Below, in pieces: positions 31,537 to 36,085 of a stretch of DNA of 36,085 bases (the first letter of the stretch is position 1; each line of letters opens with the position of its first letter). Position numbers and translations under genes: made by a program. Below the pieces are notes generated by a model. The model did not search any database. It was not told where the DNA came from and worked only from the letters and a program-made list of their open reading frames with translations. The DNA comes from CAYHZL01 sp964361075 (GTDB lineage: Bacteria > Bacteroidota > Ignavibacteria > UBA10030 > UBA8401), in contig CAYHZL010000011.1 of the NCBI GenBank assembly GCA_964361075.1, positions 1 through 36,085 on the forward strand, given 5' to 3'.

Positions 31537-32955
31537 ATGACAAACAAGCCCAAAGGACATCTGCATTTTCAACTCTTAGTAAATAGTGGTGTTGCAATTT
31601 GCTTCACACTTCTTCTTTTTCTTCCGGCACACGCAACTCAAAATGATATAAAAAAACAGCAGCGTGCTCTCGAAAAACTTCGCAATGAAATTGAACACTA
31701 CGAACAAAAAATCCGCAGCAGCGAACAACAGGAAAAAGCTACACTTGAACGTCTGGATGATATCGAAAAGCAAAGCAATCTTATAAAATCATTTTTGCAA
31801 GAATTGGTGAACGAAGAAGATAGACTTCACAATAACATCAATGCAACGGAAGAAAAAATTTCTTTCTCAGAAAAGCAATTAACTTTTTTAAAACAGCATT
31901 ACGCCAATTATGTTACATCGGTGTATAAGTACGGCAGAGTGTACGATTTCGAAACACTGCTGTCATCGAAATCCATCAATCAATTGTACATTCGTATAGA
32001 ATATTTTAAACGCTTTTCCGCACAACGCCAGAAAGATTTGCAAAGCATTATCGAGAAGAAAGACCAAATTGAGGATGAGCAAACATTGCTGCAATATAAA
32101 TTAGACGAAGAGCGGCGTCTTATTACTGAAAAACAATCGGAAGAAAAAAAGATACATGCACGCAGGGAACGCCGTCAACAGGTGCTTGCAGATATCAGAG
32201 GAGATAAGACGGCATTTCAAAAAGAATTATTGCGAAAGACACAGGCAGCAAAAGAAGTTGAAAATTTAATTGTTGAGTTGATCGAAAAAGAACGCCTGCG
32301 TAAAGAGCGGCTGGCACAACAGGAACGCGAACGTAAAGAAAAACTTGCACGCGAACGTGCAGAGAAACGTGAACGTGAACGTCTTGCACAGCTTGAACGC
32401 GAAAAAGAAATTGAACGTTTACGAAAAACAAAAGAACTTGAAAAAGTAAAAGCGAAAGAACGCGAAATTGAATTAGCTAATAAGAAACAAGCCGAAGAAG
32501 AAAAAGAATATGCGGAAATTGAAAAACCGGAACCGGTTGAAGAGCCGTTCGCCGAACGAAAAGGAAAACTGATGTGGCCAGTTGCACACGGGCATGTGGT
32601 AGCGCAGTATGGAAACCAAGTGCACCCTATTCTAAAAACAATTACTCAGAATACAGGCATTGATGTTTCTGTGCCGACCGGAACTCCAATTAAAGCTATT
32701 GCCAACGGCGACATTGCGTTGATTCATTGGCTTCCTTCGTACGGCAATCTCATTATTATCAACCACAACAACGGATTTCGCACAGTGTACGCACATCTTT
32801 CTGAAATTTCTGTGAATGTCGGGCAGGAAGTTTCGGAAGGCGACGTGATTGCAAAAAGCGGCGACACAATTTCCGGCAGTCTTCTTCATTTCGAACTGTG
32901 GAAAGAAAAAGAAAAACAAAATCCGGAACTGTGGCTGGCACACAGAAAAAAATAA
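31537..32955 (+). CDS. EnvC-like murein hydrolase activator
   Basis: The 472-residue protein has a signal peptide (about 1-34), a very long Lys/Glu/Arg-rich coiled coil (about 37-345) and a C-terminal LytM/M23 domain. The zinc ligands of active M23 enzymes are partly lost: the first ligand motif H-x-x-x-D reads N-T-G-I-D, and the H-x-H motif reads L-L-H in 'GSLLHFELW'. Loss of these marks EnvC-type activators, which switch on periplasmic amidases during cell division rather than cutting peptidoglycan. The ATG at 31537 is one base after the DUF4292 stop and begins the signal peptide, so I prefer it to the longer open frame from 31309. Confidence 0.9.
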   Translation: MTNKPKGHLHFQLLVNSGVAICFTLLLFLPAHATQNDIKKQQRALEKLRNEIEHYEQKIRSSEQQEKATLERLDDIEKQSNLIKSFLQELVNEEDRLHNNINATEEKISFSEKQLTFLKQHYANYVTSVYKYGRVYDFETLLSSKSINQLYIRIEYFKRFSAQRQKDLQSIIEKKDQIEDEQTLLQYKLDEERRLITEKQSEEKKIHARRERRQQVLADIRGDKTAFQKELLRKTQAAKEVENLIVELIEKERLRKERLAQQERERKEKLARERAEKRERERLAQLEREKEIERLRKTKELEKVKAKEREIELANKKQAEEEKEYAEIEKPEPVEEPFAERKGKLMWPVAHGHVVAQYGNQVHPILKTITQNTGIDVSVPTGTPIKAIANGDIALIHWLPSYGNLIIINHNNGFRTVYAHLSEISVNVGQEVSEGDVIAKSGDTISGSLLHFELWKEKEKQNPELWLAHRKK

Positions 32956-33061
32956 ATCCATGCTTGCTTCTGTAACCAACTTTCCGCTATTTTCATTCAC
33001 ACAATTTCCTTCCACAGAGTATAGAGAGAAGGGTGGTTTTAAAAATTCAAAAAAAGAAATT

Positions 33062-33135
33062 TTACCGCAAAGTCGCTAAGACGCAAAGTATTTATTATTA
33101 TTTGTTTTCTTCGCGCCTTTGTGTCTTTGCGGTGA
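33062..33135. repeat. TTACCGCAAAG...CTTTGCGGTGA repeat
   Basis: Inverted ends TTACCGCAAAG and CTTTGCGGTGA with 'GACGCAAAG' and 'CCTTTGTGTC' inside, a common dispersed palindrome type. It fills the 222-base gap between the EnvC-like gene and the MoxR gene; nothing else is visible there. Confidence 0.8.
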
Positions 33136-33177
33136 AAAAAACTTAATTTTTGGACCTGCCCAGAAATACATTTTTTT

Positions 33178-34269
33178 GTGGATATAGTTCATTCTTTAAC
33201 ACACAGCACAGTGGCAAAACAAAAAATAAATTCGGAACAAGAAAATATTCTTAATGGAGAAGTTGTTGCTCCTTTAGTATCGAAAAAAAATCTGAACGAT
33301 GTTGAAGCGGCACAAGAATTAACCAAAGCATATTCTGCATTAAAAAAAGAAATCGGAAAAGTAATTATCGGTCAAGAAGAAATTATCGAACAGCTTTTTA
33401 TCTCACTACTTTCGCGCGGACATTGTTTGTTGATTGGAGTACCGGGATTAGCAAAAACATTGCTCATTAAAACGCTTGCCGATGTGATTGATTTAAAATT
33501 CAGCCGCATTCAATTTACACCGGATTTGATGCCAAGTGATATCAGCGGAACTGAAATTATCGAAGAAGATCGCAAAAATGGAACAAAAGTTTTTAAATTT
33601 GTGAAAGGTCCGGTCTTTGCAAACATTGTTCTCGCCGATGAAATTAATCGCACACCACCGAAAACACAGGCGGCTCTTCTTGAAGCAATGCAGGAACACA
33701 AAGTAACAGCCGCAGGCACAACGTACACTCTGGAAGAACCATTCTTTGTTCTTGCAACACAAAACCCAATTGAACAAGAAGGAACCTATCCTCTGCCTGA
33801 AGCACAACTTGATCGTTTCATGTTTAATTTGTGGTTAGAGTATCCGAAGTTTTCAGAAGAAATTGAAATTGTAAAATCAACGACAAGCCACTACATACCG
33901 AAGCTACAACACGTATTGAAGGCGGAAGATATTTTGTTGTATCAAAATTTAGTACGTCGCGTACCGGTTGCGGATGCTGTTGTTGAATACGCAGTGAAAT
34001 TAGTTTCGCAAACACGCGCGAAGAGCGGGCACGCACCGCAATTTATTAAAGATTGGTTAACATGGGGTGCAGGTCCACGTGCATCGCAGTATTTAATTCT
34101 CGGTGCAAAAACTCGCGCGCTGCTTGCCGGCAGATACACTCCTGATATTGATGACGTGCGTGCTGTTGCAGTACCGGTGTTACGTCATCGCATTATTCCA
34201 AACTTTAATGCTGAAGCCGACGGCGTGAGTGCAATTCAGATTGTAGAAAAATTGTTGGAAGTACAATAA
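33178..34269 (+). CDS. MoxR-family AAA+ ATPase
   Basis: The 363-residue protein is an AAA+ ATPase of the MoxR/RavA type. Walker A is 'GVPGLAKT' (87-94), Walker B 'IVLADEINRTPPKTQAALLEAMQE' is seen around residues 150-173, sensor 1 is in 'VLATQNPIEQEGTYPLPEAQ' and the arginine finger follows in 'LDRFMF'. MoxR proteins act as chaperones that mature or insert metals or cofactors, often with VWA partners such as the protein at 6680-8845. The frame opens with GTG and no visible ribosome-binding site. It carries about 40 residues before the usual start of the family ('EAAQELTKAYSALKKEIGKVI'), so the true start may be further in. It is intact. Confidence 0.92.
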   Translation: MDIVHSLTHSTVAKQKINSEQENILNGEVVAPLVSKKNLNDVEAAQELTKAYSALKKEIGKVIIGQEEIIEQLFISLLSRGHCLLIGVPGLAKTLLIKTLADVIDLKFSRIQFTPDLMPSDISGTEIIEEDRKNGTKVFKFVKGPVFANIVLADEINRTPPKTQAALLEAMQEHKVTAAGTTYTLEEPFFVLATQNPIEQEGTYPLPEAQLDRFMFNLWLEYPKFSEEIEIVKSTTSHYIPKLQHVLKAEDILLYQNLVRRVPVADAVVEYAVKLVSQTRAKSGHAPQFIKDWLTWGAGPRASQYLILGAKTRALLAGRYTPDIDDVRAVAVPVLRHRIIPNFNAEADGVSAIQIVEKLLEVQ

Positions 34270-34272
34270 AGT

Positions 34273-34893
34273 TTATTTTCTTCCCTCCATCCACTCTCTC
34301 ACATCGTTCAAACATTCATCGTTGATTTCGTGCGCCATGTTGTATTCATGATATGAAACAACCGCGTTCGATTGTTTGAATAATTCGTGCGAGCGTCGTG
34401 CAAGAGCAATTGACAATACTTCATCGTGAATACCGTGTGAAATAAAAAACGGACACGTTTGCAATTCATCCCATCGAAAACGCAACCACTCTGCTTGTTC
34501 CGGAACAAAACCACTCAACGCAATAACACCGGAAAATATAGTGGGCTGCGTCAGCGCAAGCGCGTATGACATAATCGTCCCCATACTGAAGCCCATCAGA
34601 AAAATTTTTTTCCCATCGAATTGTGAAACAAAATTCAACACTTCAGTATAGCTATGTTCAAAACTTTCTTTGCTTACAGAATTGTTGCCATTCATTTCAA
34701 ACCAGGTAAATCCGCCCCACTCATAATTGTACGGCGCACGCAGACTGTATACCTCGCACTGCCCGGCTGTAATTGGTGCAAGACCGATTAAGTCGTGTTC
34801 ATCCGTACCGCGACCGTGAAGCATAATTACTATGGGAGGATTATTATTATCTTGAGATAAATTTTTGTGAATATAGTGAAGTGATGTGTTCAT
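34273..34893 (-). CDS. Phospholipase/carboxylesterase family hydrolase
   Basis: The 206-residue alpha/beta hydrolase has 'IVIMLHGRGTDEHDL' (oxyanion HG motif), the nucleophile Ser103 in 'GFSMGT', Asp157 in 'HGIHDEVL' and His188 in 'YNMAHEI', so the triad is complete. The family cleaves esters or thioesters of small substrates and lysophospholipids. The ATG at 34893 is preferred to the upstream codon at 34968 because the latter adds a Cys-rich tail unlike the family. There is no signal peptide. It converges with the MoxR gene, 3 bases apart. Confidence 0.88.
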   Translation of the reverse strand: MNTSLHYIHKNLSQDNNNPPIVIMLHGRGTDEHDLIGLAPITAGQCEVYSLRAPYNYEWGGFTWFEMNGNNSVSKESFEHSYTEVLNFVSQFDGKKIFLMGFSMGTIMSYALALTQPTIFSGVIALSGFVPEQAEWLRFRWDELQTCPFFISHGIHDEVLSIALARRSHELFKQSNAVVSYHEYNMAHEINDECLNDVREWMEGRK

Positions 34894-34894
34894 A

Positions 34895-34998
34895 AAGAAT
34901 ACAAGATTACAAGAATACAAGATTATACATTTTAAGATTGTTGAACTGCAAAAATAGTTTGCATACAAATGTTGTAATTATGCAATCTTGTATTCTTG
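34895..34998. repeat. CAAGAATACAAGATT direct and inverted repeats
   Basis: AAGAATACAAGATTA occurs at 34895-34909 and 34911-34925, and the reverse complement AATCTTGTATTCTTG lies at 34984-34998. It forms a long imperfect hairpin in the gap between the hydrolase and MarC genes. Confidence 0.75.
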
Positions 34999-35009
34999 CA
35001 ATTCATATT

Positions 35010-35603
35010 TTATCGCATCTTAATTATATTCATCACGCCTACACGAATCATCATCACAGCAATTGCAACCATAAACAAGGATGCTACTTTTGCAAATGCG
35101 CGCGAGCCGGCAATTCCCATCACCTTTGTTAAGTAGTCGGAGTACCGAAAAACGATCCACACAATAAATAAATTAAGAACGAGCGAGAGCATTGAAAACC
35201 AATAGCCGTATGCATCAACAATAATAATTATTGATGTTAACGCTGCCGGTCCCATAATTAACGGAATGCCAATCGGCACGATACCGACAGAGCCGCCCGT
35301 TTCATCGCGCATATCGCGCGGAAAAAGTAAATCCGTTACAGAAAGAACGAGTAACACAATTCCACCGCCGATGCGAAAATCATTTTCTGTAATGCCGAGA
35401 AACTTAAAAATGACTTTCCCCAGAATCAAAAAAATTAATGCAACAGCACCGGCGGTCATGGTCGCTTCAATGATAAGCTGTCGTTTCGATCGCACGTCCA
35501 ATTTTTGCGTCAGCGACATGAAAGAAGGAATCACTCCAAGCACATCAATAGCAACAAACAACGGTATAAATGCCATCACCACAGTATGAAAAATATTTTC
35601 CAT
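35010..35603 (-). CDS. MarC-family integral membrane protein
   Basis: The 197-residue protein has six predicted membrane helices and the MarC/UPF0056 pattern: 'FIPLFVAIDVLGVIPSF', 'FRIGGGIVLLVLSVTDLLFP' and 'VPIGIPLIMGPAALTSIIII'. The role of the family is not well defined, despite the name 'multiple antibiotic resistance'. Its ATG overlaps the stop of the next upstream gene by one base (TAATG), so the two are translationally coupled. Confidence 0.88.
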   Translation of the reverse strand: MENIFHTVVMAFIPLFVAIDVLGVIPSFMSLTQKLDVRSKRQLIIEATMTAGAVALIFLILGKVIFKFLGITENDFRIGGGIVLLVLSVTDLLFPRDMRDETGGSVGIVPIGIPLIMGPAALTSIIIIVDAYGYWFSMLSLVLNLFIVWIVFRYSDYLTKVMGIAGSRAFAKVASLFMVAIAVMMIRVGVMNIIKMR

Positions 35604-35869
35604 TATTCAATTTCAATATTGGATTGTTTCAATGCTTCAGAAATAATTTTATACACATCACTTTCGGAAATAAGCAATCGCGCATTTGATTGTTTAATTG
35701 CCTCGCGCAACGTTCCTTTTTTTTCTGAAAGCAAAAGCCACACATGGTAGCCAAGCCGAAATTGATCGTTCGGTTCGCGTGTAGGAATGTTTTCGACACT
35801 TTTGTAAGCAATTTTTTCCAAACTGGTTGGTAAAAATTCTTGAACTTTGGATGGAGCGAGAGTTGTCAT
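35603..35869 (-). CDS. Small hypothetical protein
   Basis: The 88-residue product has no signal peptide or membrane segment and no motif I recognise. The C-terminal half ('LREAIKQSNARLLISESDVYKIISEALKQSNIEIE') looks helical and charged. Its stop overlaps the start of the MarC gene (TAATG), which is the main evidence that it is a real, co-translated gene. Function unknown. Confidence 0.65.
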   Translation of the reverse strand: MTTLAPSKVQEFLPTSLEKIAYKSVENIPTREPNDQFRLGYHVWLLLSEKKGTLREAIKQSNARLLISESDVYKIISEALKQSNIEIE

Positions 35870-35916
35870 AGTGGTATGAAGGTAAAGTGATTATAAATAA
35901 GGATGTTCTTTCAATA

Positions 35917-36033
35917 GGGCATCTCTAAAAACCTTCAAGGTTTATCCTGATCAAATTTTGTGATGTTAAAATTTTATGTACATCGCGAAAATAAAAACCT
36001 TGAAGGTTTCGTAACTAGTTTTTAGAGATACCC
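35917..36033. mobile_element. MITE-like element with 4-bp target duplication
   Basis: The terminal inverted repeats are GGGCATCTCTAAAAAC at the left and GTTTTTAGAGATACCC at the right, with one mismatch in 16. AATA flanks both sides (35913-35916 and 36034-36037) as a target duplication. Inside are the palindromes AACCTTCAAGGTT and AAACCTTGAAGGTTT. At 117 bases it encodes nothing and would need a transposase in trans. A solo end lies at 18775-18790. Confidence 0.75.
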
Positions 36034-36085
36034 AATAGTACTATTTGCCGTTTTGCATTTCCATTTTTACTCTGATGTACTTAAT

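Noticed and set aside
1..36085. tRNA, rRNA, replication origin or prophage genes
   Set aside because: No cloverleaf, rRNA stretch, DnaA-box cluster or phage structural gene was recognised by eye. A tRNA scan would settle the first.

Overview
This window looks like chromosome from a member of the Bacteroidota/Chlorobi/Ignavibacteria side of the FCB group. The main evidence is three reading frames that end in the type IX secretion (T9SS) C-terminal sorting module, with N-[FY]-P-N-P-F-N-P followed by 'KVYDV(L/I)G' and ending in 'K(K/M)xLxTK'. A TPR lipoprotein / DUF4292 lipoprotein / EnvC-type operon, a DUF4921 GalT-like protein and a low-GC, A/T-ending codon style fit the same group. This placement is inference; no rRNA or tRNA gene is visible.

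Layout. 0.1-5.7 kb, minus strand: GalT-like DUF4921 protein, phosphohexomutase, a lipoprotein, a RelE/ParE-type toxin-antitoxin pair and enolase. 5.9-13.6 kb, minus strand: a 5'-truncated T9SS fragment, a membrane-anchored VWA protein, a secreted subtilisin-like protease and a secreted Asp-box beta-propeller protein, the last flanked by a 57-bp direct repeat. 13.9-17.4 kb, plus strand: an SDR epimerase, a predicted outer-membrane beta-barrel and an RsbW-like ATPase. 17.4-18.6 kb: a beta-lactamase-fold serine hydrolase on the minus strand. 18.9-21.7 kb, plus strand: a HisC-like PLP enzyme, a nucleotidyltransferase and a CDP-alcohol phosphotransferase, which together look like a head-group activation and transfer module. 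21.9-24.2 kb, minus strand: a coiled-coil protein with two TerB-like repeats, and glycerate kinase.

24.4-28.1 kb is the unusual part. Small genes sit in modules: TIGR02574/ParE, two DUF4258+DUF2283 pairs in opposite orientation, and two copies of a broken unknown gene. Four modules end in a related imperfect palindrome that starts TAACGTCTG and ends CGTT(T)GTGTGTTA. This is the layout of an integron cassette array with attC-like sites and no integrase in view (CALIN-like). The attC reading is an inference from sequence pattern only.

28.1-33.0 kb, plus strand: a frameshifted remnant of a T9SS-family protein, then the TPR lipoprotein, DUF4292 lipoprotein and EnvC-like operon, probably for cell-envelope maintenance. 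33.2-36.1 kb: a MoxR ATPase, then on the minus strand a phospholipase/carboxylesterase, a MarC-family membrane protein and a small hypothetical protein, closing with a MITE-like element that has a 4-bp target duplication.

A second theme is the density of palindromic dispersed repeats. At least ten families lie between genes. Two lie inside genes: one adds about 15 residues to glycerate kinase, and one supplies most of a 55-60-residue extension ahead of the signal peptide of the DUF4292 lipoprotein. This resembles the protein-embedded palindromic elements known from Rickettsia.
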